Below, in pieces: positions 1 to 8,128 of a stretch of 62,704 nucleotides of DNA. Under the pieces are notes generated by a model. It was not told the origin of the DNA. It saw only the letters and a program-made list of their open reading frames with translations, and did not search any database. The stretch's first letter is position 1; each line of letters begins with the position of its first letter. Origin of the DNA: JAYPAN01 sp049597955. GTDB lineage: Bacteria > Pseudomonadota > Alphaproteobacteria > RS24. The position numbers and the translations under genes were made by a program. The stretch lies in contig JBMYND010000013.1 in NCBI GenBank assembly GCA_049597955.1, forward strand, positions 1 through 62,704, read 5' to 3'.

Positions 1-524
1 GCTGAACCCTTAACAATCGGAATATCATCGCCAGGGAACTCATAAGAAGACAAAAGCTCACGCACTTCCATCTCAACAAGCTCGAGAAGCTCTTCATCGT
101 CAACTTGGTCAACTTTGTTCAAGAAAACAACCAACGCCGGAACACCAACCTGACGCGCCAACAAAATATGCTCGCGGGTTTGCGGCATCGGGCCATCAGC
201 CGCATTCACAACCAAAATCGCGCCATCCATTTGCGCCGCGCCGGTAATCATATTCTTCACATAGTCAGCATGGCCCGGGCAGTCCACATGCGCATAGTGA
301 CGTGTCTCCGTCTCATATTCAACATGGGCCGTCGAAATCGTAATCCCGCGCGCCTTTTCTTCCGGCGCTTTGTCAATATCCGCGTAATCAGAAAATTCCG
401 CGCCACCAGCCTCGGCCAAAACCTTCGTAATCGCCGCCGTCAATGTCGTCTTGCCATGGTCAACATGACCAATCGTGCCAATATTGCAATGCGGCTTCGT
501 ACGCTCAAACTTTTCCTTCGCCAT
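1..524 (-). CDS. tuf: Elongation factor Tu, 5' part (runs off left edge)
   Basis: EF-Tu delivers aminoacyl-tRNA to the ribosome as a GTPase in the cytoplasm. The reverse-strand translation begins MAKEKFERTKPHCN and shows the P-loop GHVDHGKT, the switch I region with RGITIS, the DCPGH motif and the NKVD guanine-specificity motif, all in the right order for the G domain. About 174 codons are visible; domains 2 and 3 lie beyond the window. The ATG at 524-522 is preceded by a GAGGA ribosome binding site. tRNA-Gly and tRNA-Tyr lie upstream on the same strand, an order common in alphaproteobacteria that suggests a shared transcript. Bases 525-658 hold no gene. Confidence 0.97.
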   Translation of the reverse strand, partial: MAKEKFERTKPHCNIGTIGHVDHGKTTLTAAITKVLAEAGGAEFSDYADIDKAPEEKARGITISTAHVEYETETRHYAHVDCPGHADYVKNMITGAAQMDGAILVVNAADGPMPQTREHILLARQVGVPALVVFLNKVDQVDDEELLELVEMEVRELLSSYEFPGDDIPIVKGS

Positions 525-658
525 AAGTCAATCCTCAATTCAGCGCGGCTCCACGGGAACCTAAAATAGCTTCGGGTCAAAACCCGGTTTCATTGTCACG
601 CCGCTTCTCACCCGAGATAAGCGACAATTTATGCGGCCCTGTCATTCGGCCCGGCAGT

Positions 659-732
659 TGGAGCGGGTGAAGGGAATCGAACCCTCATCTTCAGCTTGGA
701 AGGCTGTTGCTCTACCATTGAGCTACACCCGC
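659..732 (-). tRNA. tRNA-Gly (anticodon TCC)
   Basis: The reverse strand folds as a complete cloverleaf: acceptor GCGGGTG pairs with CACCCGC, the anticodon loop reads CTTCCAA with anticodon TCC, and the T arm contains GGTTCGATTCC. The 3' CCA is encoded (659-661), giving 74 nt. It sits between tRNA-Tyr and tuf on the same strand. Confidence 0.96.
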
Positions 733-812
733 CCGGGCCCGCCTCACGCGCCGTTTCATCCGCCTGTCCTGACGGTTGCCCGCCATAATCATTGCCGGTT
801 GCCCGCCAATGG

Positions 813-897
813 TGGTGGAGGGAGTTGGATTCGAACCAACGTAGGCATAGCCAACGGGTTTACAGCCCGTCCCCTTTAGCCACTCGGGCATCCCTCC
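813..897 (-). tRNA. tRNA-Tyr (anticodon GTA)
   Basis: The reverse strand has a class II cloverleaf with a long variable arm. The acceptor GGAGGGA pairs with TCCCTCC, the anticodon loop is CTGTAAA with anticodon GTA, and the T arm contains GGTTCGAATCC. CCA is encoded at 815-813, giving 85 nt. It is 80 bases upstream of tRNA-Gly and probably co-transcribed with it and tuf. Confidence 0.96.
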
Positions 898-1041
898 GCC
901 CGAAACGCAAAATCCGGGCGAATCGCCCATATCTGCGCTAAAAATCAAGCGCAGACGCCCATGCAAAGGCCCGTTGGTAAATTATAACCGGCCCCGCACG
1001 GGGATTTGCACCTGAGATTTGATGCCGTTATAAGGAATTGT

Positions 1042-1866
1042 ATGGCCAAGCGCAAGCCCAGTAATCACCGAAAAGCGGCAAAATCAACACCGTTTCACAA
1101 TAAGCCATTTTCGCCGAGCGAGAATGGTGAAGAGATTGTGCAAATCTATGGCCAGCACGCGGTTCGTGCCGCTTTGCAAAACCGGTCGCGCCGATTGCTG
1201 TCACTGCACGCCACTGACAATGCGGCGCGGGAATTGCAGACAGAAATTGACGCCGCCCGCTTGCAGCCCAAAATTGTCAAGCCCGGCGCGCTTGCCGCCA
1301 TGTTGCCGCCGGATATTGTCCATCAAGGCTTGCTGCTTTCTTGCAGCGTGCCGCATCAACCCAGCCTTGAAGATATTGCCGCGCAAGGCGGGTTGCTGGT
1401 CTTGCTCGACCAAGTCAGCGACCCGCGCAATGTCGGGGCGATTTTCCGTGCCGCCGCCTTTTTCGGGGCGGGCGCCATTGTCACCACCCGCCGCCATGCA
1501 CCACCGCCAGCCGGTGCGCTGGCCAAAACCGCCTCCGGTGCGCTGGAAAACCTGCCTTATGTGCTGGTTGCCAATTTGGCGCGCGCGCTCGAAACTTTGG
1601 CGGCATTTGATTATTTGACGGTTGGGCTGGATGAAACCGGCGAGACATTGATTGACGCCGTGCCGCGTGACCGGCCATTGGCGATTATTATGGGCGCGGA
1701 AGGCAAAGGGCTGCGCCGCCTGACCCGCGAAAATTGCCAAATGCTGGCCCGCCTGCCGGCCACGGAGCGGCAAAGCGGGCGCGCCTTTACCACGCTGAAT
1801 GTCGCCACCGCCACTACCGTTACACTTTATGCGCTGACCCGTCCGGCGACACCAATAAGCAACTAA
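1042..1866 (+). CDS. rlmB: 23S rRNA (guanosine-2'-O-)-methyltransferase, RlmB/SpoU type
   Basis: This SPOUT-family enzyme methylates a ribose 2'-OH in 23S rRNA (G2251 in E. coli) using SAM. The 274-residue protein has an N-terminal substrate-binding domain starting with IYGQHAV near residue 35. The three SpoU motifs follow: NVGAIFRAA near 131, MGAEGKGLR near 217 and TTLNVATAT near 250. An in-frame ATG exists at 1006, but the ATG at 1042 is preceded by AAGGAA at good spacing and begins MAKRKPSNHRK, so it is preferred. It is divergent from the tRNA/tuf unit. Its stop overlaps the stop of the convergent CDGSH gene. The exact target nucleotide is inferred from family. Confidence 0.92.
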   Translation: MAKRKPSNHRKAAKSTPFHNKPFSPSENGEEIVQIYGQHAVRAALQNRSRRLLSLHATDNAARELQTEIDAARLQPKIVKPGALAAMLPPDIVHQGLLLSCSVPHQPSLEDIAAQGGLLVLLDQVSDPRNVGAIFRAAAFFGAGAIVTTRRHAPPPAGALAKTASGALENLPYVLVANLARALETLAAFDYLTVGLDETGETLIDAVPRDRPLAIIMGAEGKGLRRLTRENCQMLARLPATERQSGRAFTTLNVATATTVTLYALTRPATPISN

Positions 1867-2102
1867 AGCTTGTTATGCGCACCATCGCAAAGCGGCACAC
1901 GACCGGTCGCCTTGCAGCCGCAAAAATACACATCGCCATCTTTTTCTGCCGTATAGGCAACCGGTTCAAATTCGGTATCCTTGTGCGACCCGTCACAAAA
2001 CGGTTGGCGCGCCGATTTACCACACGAACACCAAAAATAGGTTTTTCCCTGTTTCACTTCGGTTTTATAGGGCGCTTTTTGCGCCACCACGGCTTGCGTC
2101 AT
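1863..2102 (-). CDS. Double CDGSH-type iron-sulfur protein
   Basis: A 79-residue soluble protein with two CDGSH zinc-finger-like motifs: CSCGKSARQPFCDGSH at about residues 25-40 and CGCKATGRVPLCDGAH at about 62-77. Each provides three Cys and one His, the ligand set that binds a redox-active [2Fe-2S] cluster. There is no membrane anchor, unlike mitoNEET. The tandem arrangement matches the class with two CDGSH motifs in one chain (MiNT-like). The physiological role in bacteria is not well settled and is not revealed here. The gene is convergent with rlmB and their stop codons overlap. Confidence 0.9.
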   Translation of the reverse strand: MTQAVVAQKAPYKTEVKQGKTYFWCSCGKSARQPFCDGSHKDTEFEPVAYTAEKDGDVYFCGCKATGRVPLCDGAHNKL

Positions 2103-2164
2103 GATTTATTCCTCCTCAAACGACCTATCAATAACATAAGCCGGAACACCGCTTAGCCAAAACA

Positions 2165-2188
2165 AAAAGCCCCGCCAAAGCGGGGCTT
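2165..2188 (-). terminator. Intrinsic terminator of the thiolase gene
   Basis: On the minus strand, 24 bases beyond the thiolase stop, a GC-rich stem of AAAGCCCCGC with its complement and a 4-base loop is followed by TTTTTGTTTT. The stem is perfect over ten base pairs. Confidence 0.88.
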
Positions 2189-2211
2189 TCCGACATTATT
2201 GACGCATCCGC

Positions 2212-3384
2212 CTATTGCAGATTTTCAATAATGGTGACATTGGCCATGCCGCCGCCTTCGCACATGGTTTGCAGGCCATATTTGCCGCCGCGCTTTTTCA
2301 ACGCATGCACCAGCGTTGTCATCAATTTGGTGCCGGAGCCGCCAAGCGGATGGCCCAGCGCAATCGCACCGCCATTAACATTGACCCGCTCCGGATCAAC
2401 GCCCAAATCTTTGATAAAGGCTGTCGGCACGGAGGCAAAAGCTTCATTCACCTCATAAAGGTCAATATCATCAACCGACATATTGGCCCGATCCAAGGCC
2501 CGCTTCACCGCCGGCAAGGGCGCTTCCAACATAATAACCGGGTCATGGCCGAGAACCGACATATGGATGATTTTGGCAAGCGGCTTAACATTCAGTTTTT
2601 TCAGCCCCTCTTCATTGACAATCATCACACCCGATGCGCCATCGCAAATCTGGCTTGAGGAAGCGGCGGTCAAGGCACCATCTTCGGCCAGCAATTTGAC
2701 GCCCTGAATCCCCTCAAGGCTGGCGTCGAAGCGAATCCCCTCATCAACCTTGTGCATTTCCTTGCCATCTTCGGTTTCAATTTCAATAGGCAGGATTTCC
2801 TCTTCAAAGGCACCGGCTTGCGTCGCCGCAATAGCGCGCTGATGACTGTGATAGGAATATGTGTCCAGCTCATCCTTGGTCAGCTCATATTTTTTGGCGA
2901 CCATTTCGGCACCGGCAAACTGGCTGAACTGCACATTCGGATAACGCTGTTTCATTTCTTCCGACACATAAAAACCGAGATCGTTTTTATAGGGCAGGGA
3001 AATCGGCGTCCCCATTGGCACGCGGGTCATGCTTTCCACACCGGCAGCAATCACGCAATCCATTGTGCCCGACATAACCGCCTGTGCCGCAAAGTGGATG
3101 CTTTGCTGGCTGGAGCCACATTGCCGGTCAACCGATGTCGCAGGCACGCTTTCCGGCAAACAGGATGACAAAACCGCATTGCGCCCGATATTGGCGGCCT
3201 GCTCACCGGCCTGACCGACGCAGCCCATAATCACATCTTCCACCATTTCCGGTGCCGCGCCTGACCGCGCAATCAACTCATCCAGCACTTTGCCGGCCAA
3301 ATCTGCCGGATGCCAATCTTTCAACTTGCCATCCCGACGCCCACCGGCGGTGCGCACAGCGGCTACAATATATGCTTCTGCCAT
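2212..3384 (-). CDS. Acetyl-CoA C-acyltransferase (thiolase)
   Basis: Thiolases interconvert acyl-CoA plus acetyl-CoA with 3-ketoacyl-CoA, in beta-oxidation or in acetoacetyl-CoA formation. The 390-residue length is typical. The nucleophilic Cys is C89 in DRQCGSS. The C-terminal catalytic elements are GHPLGGSG with His345 and MCEGGGM with Cys375. AGGGAGGAA lies just upstream of the ATG. The nitronate monooxygenase-like gene is divergent, so the two may share the 151-base intergenic region. Whether the physiological direction is degradative or biosynthetic cannot be read from sequence, although the fadH-like gene at 8.1 kb hints at fatty acid oxidation. Confidence 0.92.
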   Translation of the reverse strand: MAEAYIVAAVRTAGGRRDGKLKDWHPADLAGKVLDELIARSGAAPEMVEDVIMGCVGQAGEQAANIGRNAVLSSCLPESVPATSVDRQCGSSQQSIHFAAQAVMSGTMDCVIAAGVESMTRVPMGTPISLPYKNDLGFYVSEEMKQRYPNVQFSQFAGAEMVAKKYELTKDELDTYSYHSHQRAIAATQAGAFEEEILPIEIETEDGKEMHKVDEGIRFDASLEGIQGVKLLAEDGALTAASSSQICDGASGVMIVNEEGLKKLNVKPLAKIIHMSVLGHDPVIMLEAPLPAVKRALDRANMSVDDIDLYEVNEAFASVPTAFIKDLGVDPERVNVNGGAIALGHPLGGSGTKLMTTLVHALKKRGGKYGLQTMCEGGGMANVTIIENLQ

Positions 3385-3487
3385 AAGTTCCTCCCTAATC
3401 AGAATTGCTCCGATTTAACTACCCTATTTTGCTTTCGACAAGATGTTTATTTTGACGCACTGATTTTCGCCCTTTTCTTCCCCGACA

Positions 3488-3511
3488 TTTGGCCATAAGC
3501 TTTGGCCATAA
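3488..3511 (+). repeat. Two 11-bp direct repeats upstream of the nitronate monooxygenase-like gene
   Basis: TTTGGCCATAA occurs at 3488-3498 and again at 3501-3511, a 13-base period, 25 bases before the start codon. Each copy contains the palindrome TGGCCA. It may be an operator or only chance; no regulator is adjacent. Confidence 0.4.
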
Positions 3512-3535
3512 ATCTATCAGGGGAGAGGATATATT

Positions 3536-4510
3536 ATGAAAACCCGCATCACAGAATTGTTCGGTATTGAACATCCAATCATCCAGGGCGGCATGCACCA
3601 TGTTGGTTTGGCCGAAATGGCAGCCGGTGTATCCAATGCTGGCGGTCTTGGCATTATCACCGGCCTGACCCAGCGCACACCGGCTGATTTGGCTGATGAA
3701 ATCGCCAAATGCAATGACATGACCGACAAGCCGTTTGGCGTCAATCTGACCTTCCTGCCCGGCTTTGCTGACCCGGATTATCCCGGCTATATTGAGGCGA
3801 TTATTGCCGGTGGCGTGCGCATTGTAGAAACCGCAGGGCGCAGCCCGGAACAATATATGCCAATGCTTAAAGAGGCCGATATTAAAGTCATTCATAAATG
3901 CACTTCCGTGCGCCACTCGCTGAAGGCCGAGCGTATTGGCTGCGATGCGGTCAGCGTTGACGGCTTTGAATGTGGCGGCCATCCCGGCGAAGACGATATT
4001 CCCAATATGATATTGCTGCCGCGCGCGGCTGAAGAATTAAGCGTCCCCTTCGTCGCCTCCGGCGGCATGGGCAATGCCAAGCAATTAGTGGCCGCACTGG
4101 CGCTCGGCGCAGACGGTATCAATATGGGCACACGCTTTATTGCCACCAAAGAAGCCCCGGTTCACCAGAATGTGAAAGACGCTTTGGTGGCCGCCAGCGA
4201 GCTTGACACGACGCTTATCATGCGCCCCTTGCGCAATACGGAGCGGGTTTTGAAAAATGACGCGGTTGAGCGCATTATCGAAAAAGAAAAGCAATTGGGC
4301 GATGACATTAAAATCAATGACATTATGGATGAAGTGGCCGGTGTCTATCCGCGCATTATGCAAGATGGCGATATGGATGCCGGTGCGTGGAGCTGCGGCA
4401 TGGTTGCCGGTCTTATCCATGACGTGCCGACATGCAAGGAATTGATTGACGGCATTATGTCCGAAGCGCAGGAAATTATCAGTTCACGGCTGCAAAATTT
4501 CGCCGCCTGA
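3536..4510 (+). CDS. Nitronate monooxygenase / 2-nitropropane dioxygenase family protein
   Basis: A 324-residue FMN-dependent TIM-barrel protein. Family signatures are the N-terminal HPIIQGGM, the SNAGGLGIITG segment, the DGFECGGHPG region with the catalytic-type His, and phosphate-binding VASGGMG followed by LGADGINMGTRF. Family members oxidise alkyl nitronates; some paralogues act as enoyl reductases or on other substrates, so the natural substrate is uncertain. AGGGGAGAGG precedes the ATG. It is divergent from the thiolase, and its transcript ends at a clear terminator before the convergent GST gene. Confidence 0.88.
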   Translation: MKTRITELFGIEHPIIQGGMHHVGLAEMAAGVSNAGGLGIITGLTQRTPADLADEIAKCNDMTDKPFGVNLTFLPGFADPDYPGYIEAIIAGGVRIVETAGRSPEQYMPMLKEADIKVIHKCTSVRHSLKAERIGCDAVSVDGFECGGHPGEDDIPNMILLPRAAEELSVPFVASGGMGNAKQLVAALALGADGINMGTRFIATKEAPVHQNVKDALVAASELDTTLIMRPLRNTERVLKNDAVERIIEKEKQLGDDIKINDIMDEVAGVYPRIMQDGDMDAGAWSCGMVAGLIHDVPTCKELIDGIMSEAQEIISSRLQNFAA

Positions 4511-4530
4511 TATGCGCTGATATTTGCATG

Positions 4531-4560
4531 AACAGCCCGCCCTTGTGGCGGGTTGTTTTG
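4531..4560 (+). terminator. Intrinsic terminator after the nitronate monooxygenase-like gene
   Basis: GCCCGCC and GGCGGGT form a GC stem around a TTGT loop, flanked by AACA/TGTT, and are followed by TTTTGTTT on the plus strand. It lies 20 bases after the stop codon and may also act on the convergent gst transcript. Confidence 0.8.
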
Positions 4561-4565
4561 TTTGG

Positions 4566-5204
4566 CTATGGCGCCGCAGGAAAGATTTGCTCCTGCCCAC
4601 TGGCCAGCCAAAGCGGGTATTTTTTCATCACCGCCAAAAAACCCGGCCATTGCAGAAAATCCGACAGCCATTTTTGCACATTTGGCAAGCCTTCCAAATT
4701 GTCGAACCAATCGGTATCGGCAATGCGATATTGGCGGATAAAGGGCAGAATGGCGATATCGGTAAAGCCGGGCCGCGCACCGGCCAGCCAAGGCGCCGAT
4801 AATTCTGCTTCAAGCGCGCTCAATATGGCCAGCGCCGCCGCCCGATGCGCCTGCGCATCTGCGCCATCATAGCGCGTGGCGTATTTATAGCGATCAAGAT
4901 GATGTTTGAACGGGCCGTCAAATTGGTCAATCAGCGCGGCATTGCGCCCCGCCAGCCAATTTTGGGGGTCATGCTGGCCGAGCGCCCAGCCCATCACATC
5001 AAGGCTTTCATCAAGCACCGCACCATCAGGCAAAATCAACACCGGCACTGTGCCTTTGGGCGAGGCGGCCAGCATTGCCTCCGGCTTGTCGCGCAGCATG
5101 ATTTCACGCAAGCGCACCGGCACACCGGCCACGCCAATCGCCATGCGCGCCCGCATGGCATAGGGGCAGCGCCGGAAACTGTATAATATGGGCAAGTCAG
5201 TCAT
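4566..5204 (-). CDS. Glutathione S-transferase family protein
   Basis: A 212-residue cytosolic GST-like protein. It starts MTDLPILYSFRRCPYAM, where CPYA (Cys13) sits at the active-site position of the thioredoxin-like N-terminal domain, as in omega- or beta-type and glutaredoxin-like GSTs. KGTVPVL supplies the cis-Pro and DESLD the glutathione-binding segment. The rest is an alpha-helical C-terminal domain. The ORF is open further upstream, but the ATG at 5204-5202 overlaps the end of the trhO gene by 8 bases, pointing to coupled translation. The substrate is unknown. Confidence 0.87.
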   Translation of the reverse strand: MTDLPILYSFRRCPYAMRARMAIGVAGVPVRLREIMLRDKPEAMLAASPKGTVPVLILPDGAVLDESLDVMGWALGQHDPQNWLAGRNAALIDQFDGPFKHHLDRYKYATRYDGADAQAHRAAALAILSALEAELSAPWLAGARPGFTDIAILPFIRQYRIADTDWFDNLEGLPNVQKWLSDFLQWPGFLAVMKKYPLWLASGQEQIFPAAP

Positions 5205-6201
5205 TCGAACTGTCGCGCCCGCCAATATGCTGTTGCCCGCGTTGGCGCGCCAGACGGATTTGCTTTTGCCGCTCTCTGAACCGCGCCCGGTCCTCATCGG
5301 AATGGCGGTCAATACAATGCGGGCAGGCCACACCGTGTTCATAAGTCGATTCAAGCTTGTCAGCCTCGGTCAGGGGCATGCGGCAGGCATGGCACATATC
5401 ATAATCGCCCGGTGCCAGCCCGTGGCGCACCGAGACGCGCTGGTCAAAGACAAAGCAATCGCCCTGCCATTTGCTGTTTTCTGGCGGCACATTTTCGAGA
5501 TATTTCAAAATGCCGCCTTGCAGGTGAAACACATTTTCATATCCCTTGCCGACCAGATAGGCGGTCGCTTTTTCGCAGCGAATCCCGCCCGTGCAAAACA
5601 TGGCGATATTTTTCGGGCGCTCACTGTCGGGCAGATTTTCAAGATAATTATCAACCCAGGCGGGAAATTCTCGAAACGACGCCGTTTGCGGGTCAATGGC
5701 ATTTTCAAAACTGCCAATCGCCACTTCATAATCATTGCGCGTATCAATCAGCAGCGTATCGTCGCGCTCAATCAGCGCATTCCAATCATCCGCCGACACA
5801 TAAGTGCCGACATCGCCAACCGGGTCAATATCCGGCTGTCCCATGGTCACGATTTCGCGCTTTAAGCGCACTTTCATGCGGTGAAAGGCCATGTCCGGCG
5901 CAAAGCTGAATTTCGGCGCAATATCGGCAAAACGGGCGTCCGCCGCAAACCAAGCCATCAAAGCCTGCACGCCCGCATGAGGCCCGCAAATCGTGCCATT
6001 TATGCCTTCGCCGGCCAGTAAAATCGTGCCGAACAGGCCAGCCATTTCGCAATGTTTTTGCAAGCCGGTTTGCAGGCTTTCAAAATCCGGCAGCGCGACG
6101 AATTTGTAAAAAGCGGCCACCACTACTTGATGCGCACCGTCGGGCTGGGGAACCTGCATGGCCTGTATCGGCCTATCGGCTGCGTCTGTTTTATCTGTCA
6201 T
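5197..6201 (-). CDS. trhO: tRNA uridine(34) hydroxylase, rhodanese-like (TrhO/YceA family)
   Basis: TrhO makes 5-hydroxyuridine at the wobble position of tRNA in an oxygen-dependent route. The protein has the N-terminal family-specific domain (VVVAAFYKFV near the start), a rhodanese domain with DTRNDYEV and the active loop CTGGIRCEK with Cys near residue 203, and a C-terminal cysteine-rich segment containing CHACR and CPHC. From the ATG at 6201 it is 334 residues, the usual size. The ORF is open upstream into ggt, but that extension does not resemble the family. The ribosome binding site is weak. It lies between ggt and a GST gene, all on one strand. Confidence 0.88.
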   Translation of the reverse strand: MTDKTDAADRPIQAMQVPQPDGAHQVVVAAFYKFVALPDFESLQTGLQKHCEMAGLFGTILLAGEGINGTICGPHAGVQALMAWFAADARFADIAPKFSFAPDMAFHRMKVRLKREIVTMGQPDIDPVGDVGTYVSADDWNALIERDDTLLIDTRNDYEVAIGSFENAIDPQTASFREFPAWVDNYLENLPDSERPKNIAMFCTGGIRCEKATAYLVGKGYENVFHLQGGILKYLENVPPENSKWQGDCFVFDQRVSVRHGLAPGDYDMCHACRMPLTEADKLESTYEHGVACPHCIDRHSDEDRARFRERQKQIRLARQRGQQHIGGRDSSND

Positions 6202-6241
6202 CGGCGGAACTTGCCCAAAATCGCCGGTAATTTCAATAGGG

Positions 6242-7990
6242 CTAGAAACCAGCGGCGCGGTCATCTTCGCCGCGCGAATAATCGGCCGCACCTTCCAGCC
6301 GACCATCATCATGGCGCAGCACCGCTTCCACGCGCCCAAGCTGATAGCCAAAACGCGGATACATATAAGGCAAATGCCCGCGCTGCATCATGCCCGGCAG
6401 ATTTGACCAGCTCGCCGTCCCTTTTTCCAGCATCACAAAATCCGGCTGCCACTGGCTGTGGGTTTTGCGCGCATGAACCGCCTGCTGCGCCGTCATGCCA
6501 AAATCGACAATATTCATAATGGTCTGAAAGACCGAAGTGATAATTGTCGCCCCGCCCGGCGTGCCAACCACCAGTTTCAGCGTGCCGTCTTTTTCAACAA
6601 TGGTCGGGGTCATGGAAGACAACATGCGCTTGCCCCCGGCAACTGCATTTTTATCATCGCCCAACAGACCGAATTGATTGGCATAGCCGGGCTTAATGGC
6701 AAAATCATCCATTTCATTATTGAGGAAAAATCCGGCACCGCGCACCACTTGTTTATTGCCGTAAAGACTGTTCAGCGTGGTGGTGACGGCCACCGCATTG
6801 CCCTGCGGGTCAACAATGGAAAAATGCGTCGTCTCAACGCTTTCAATGCGCGCGACCGTGCCGGGCTTGATAATGGCGCTGTCGGTTTTCACTTGCGGGT
6901 CAATATCGGCCATGCGCGCTTTAATGTAATCGGGCGCAGTCAGGCCGGTGACATCGACCGCCACAAAATCAGGGTCGCCCAAATGGGTCGCGCGGTCAGC
7001 ATAGGCGCGCCGCTCAAGCTCGGTCATGATGTGAATATGCGCCGCAGAATTATGCCCCATTTCCCCTATATTATAGGCTTCGGCACCCTGCAAAAGCTGC
7101 GCCAATACCACGCCACCGCTGGAGGGCGGCGGCATGGAAATAATATCATGCCCGCGATAGGAGAATTGAACCGGCTGACGCCAGACCGCGCGATATTCAT
7201 CCAAATCGCGCTGTGTGATAAGCCCGCCCGTGGCCTGCATTTCTTCAATGATAAGTTGCGCGGTTTTTCCGCTATAAAAGCCGCCGCGCCGATTTTTGGC
7301 AATCCGGCTCAGCGTGGCAGCCAGATAGGGATGGCGTATCACCTCACCGGCCTGCCACGGCCTATCGCGCAAGGCGACCGGGGCAAATCTGTTGGTCGCG
7401 GCAAACTGGCTTTGATAGCGATTGAGATTGCGCGCCGCTTTCTCGGTCAAGGTGAAGCCGTTTTGTGCCAAATCAATCGCCGGTGCCAGCAAATCCCCCC
7501 AAGCCAGACGACCAAACCGGTCATGCATGGTGACCATGCCCGCTACGCTGCCCGGCACACCGGCGGCCAGCGGGCCAATCAGGCTTTTGCCTTTGACCAC
7601 CTGCCCGTTTTCATCAAGATACATATCGCGGGTGGCGGCGCGCGGGGCTTTTTCGCGAAAATCCAGCGCACCATTGCTGCCATCGGCCAGACGATAAACC
7701 ATAAAACCGCCGCCGCCTATATTACCGGCCTGCTGGTAAACCACCGCCAATGCGAATTGAACCGCCACCGCAGCATCAAAAGCATTGCCGCCGGCTTGCA
7801 GCACATCGCGGCCAATCTTTGAGGCCACACCATGCGCGCTGACCACCATCGCATTCTCGCCATAGATACCATAAGGCGCAAATCGCCAATGGTGCTGCAC
7901 ATATAAAAATTGCATGTGCAGAAATGGCCCTGCCAGCATGACAAGGCTCATCAGCAAACTGGCCAAGGCCACAGAACGTGTAGGTGCCAT
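6242..7990 (-). CDS. ggt: Gamma-glutamyltransferase
   Basis: A 582-residue self-processing Ntn-hydrolase that transfers or hydrolyses the gamma-glutamyl group of glutathione, normally in the periplasm. The N terminus has a hydrophobic signal-like segment (about residues 8-25). The autoprocessing and nucleophilic Thr is near residue 387 in VETTHFSIVD. The gamma-glutamate-binding MLSSMTPT and the GTPGGATI region follow. AGGAG precedes the ATG. It heads a minus-strand run with trhO (41 bases downstream) and gst, so two of three genes concern glutathione. Confidence 0.93.
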   Translation of the reverse strand: MAPTRSVALASLLMSLVMLAGPFLHMQFLYVQHHWRFAPYGIYGENAMVVSAHGVASKIGRDVLQAGGNAFDAAVAVQFALAVVYQQAGNIGGGGFMVYRLADGSNGALDFREKAPRAATRDMYLDENGQVVKGKSLIGPLAAGVPGSVAGMVTMHDRFGRLAWGDLLAPAIDLAQNGFTLTEKAARNLNRYQSQFAATNRFAPVALRDRPWQAGEVIRHPYLAATLSRIAKNRRGGFYSGKTAQLIIEEMQATGGLITQRDLDEYRAVWRQPVQFSYRGHDIISMPPPSSGGVVLAQLLQGAEAYNIGEMGHNSAAHIHIMTELERRAYADRATHLGDPDFVAVDVTGLTAPDYIKARMADIDPQVKTDSAIIKPGTVARIESVETTHFSIVDPQGNAVAVTTTLNSLYGNKQVVRGAGFFLNNEMDDFAIKPGYANQFGLLGDDKNAVAGGKRMLSSMTPTIVEKDGTLKLVVGTPGGATIITSVFQTIMNIVDFGMTAQQAVHARKTHSQWQPDFVMLEKGTASWSNLPGMMQRGHLPYMYPRFGYQLGRVEAVLRHDDGRLEGAADYSRGEDDRAAGF

Positions 7991-8078
7991 TATGGCATCT
8001 CCTGAAATTCACCTGTCAACATGGTAAGCCGCTCTCCCTAACACAACATTACCCCCGCCCTCTTGCCGACGCAAATGC

Positions 8079-8106
8079 TTGCCGGAAACAATATCAACGC
8101 TATACT
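8079..8106 (+). promoter_or_regulatory. Probable sigma-70 promoter of the fadH-like gene
   Basis: TTGCCG at 8079-8084 and TATACT at 8101-8106 are separated by 16 bases, 23 bases before the start codon and with an AGGGAG ribosome binding site between. Assigned by consensus match only. Confidence 0.5.
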
Positions 8107-8128
8107 CTTTCACACAGGGAGATGAATA

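Noticed and set aside
105..569. 154-codon plus-strand ORF at the left edge
   Set aside because: It is the antisense of tuf; the minus-strand translation is unmistakable EF-Tu.
573..586. Short CGGGT/ACCCG hairpin in the tuf leader
   Set aside because: Only five base pairs and no T run in the direction of tuf transcription; not a convincing terminator.
6458..7822. 454-codon plus-strand ORF
   Set aside because: Antisense to ggt; its residues are the compositional shadow (rich in His, Arg, Ile, Gly) with no recognisable domain.
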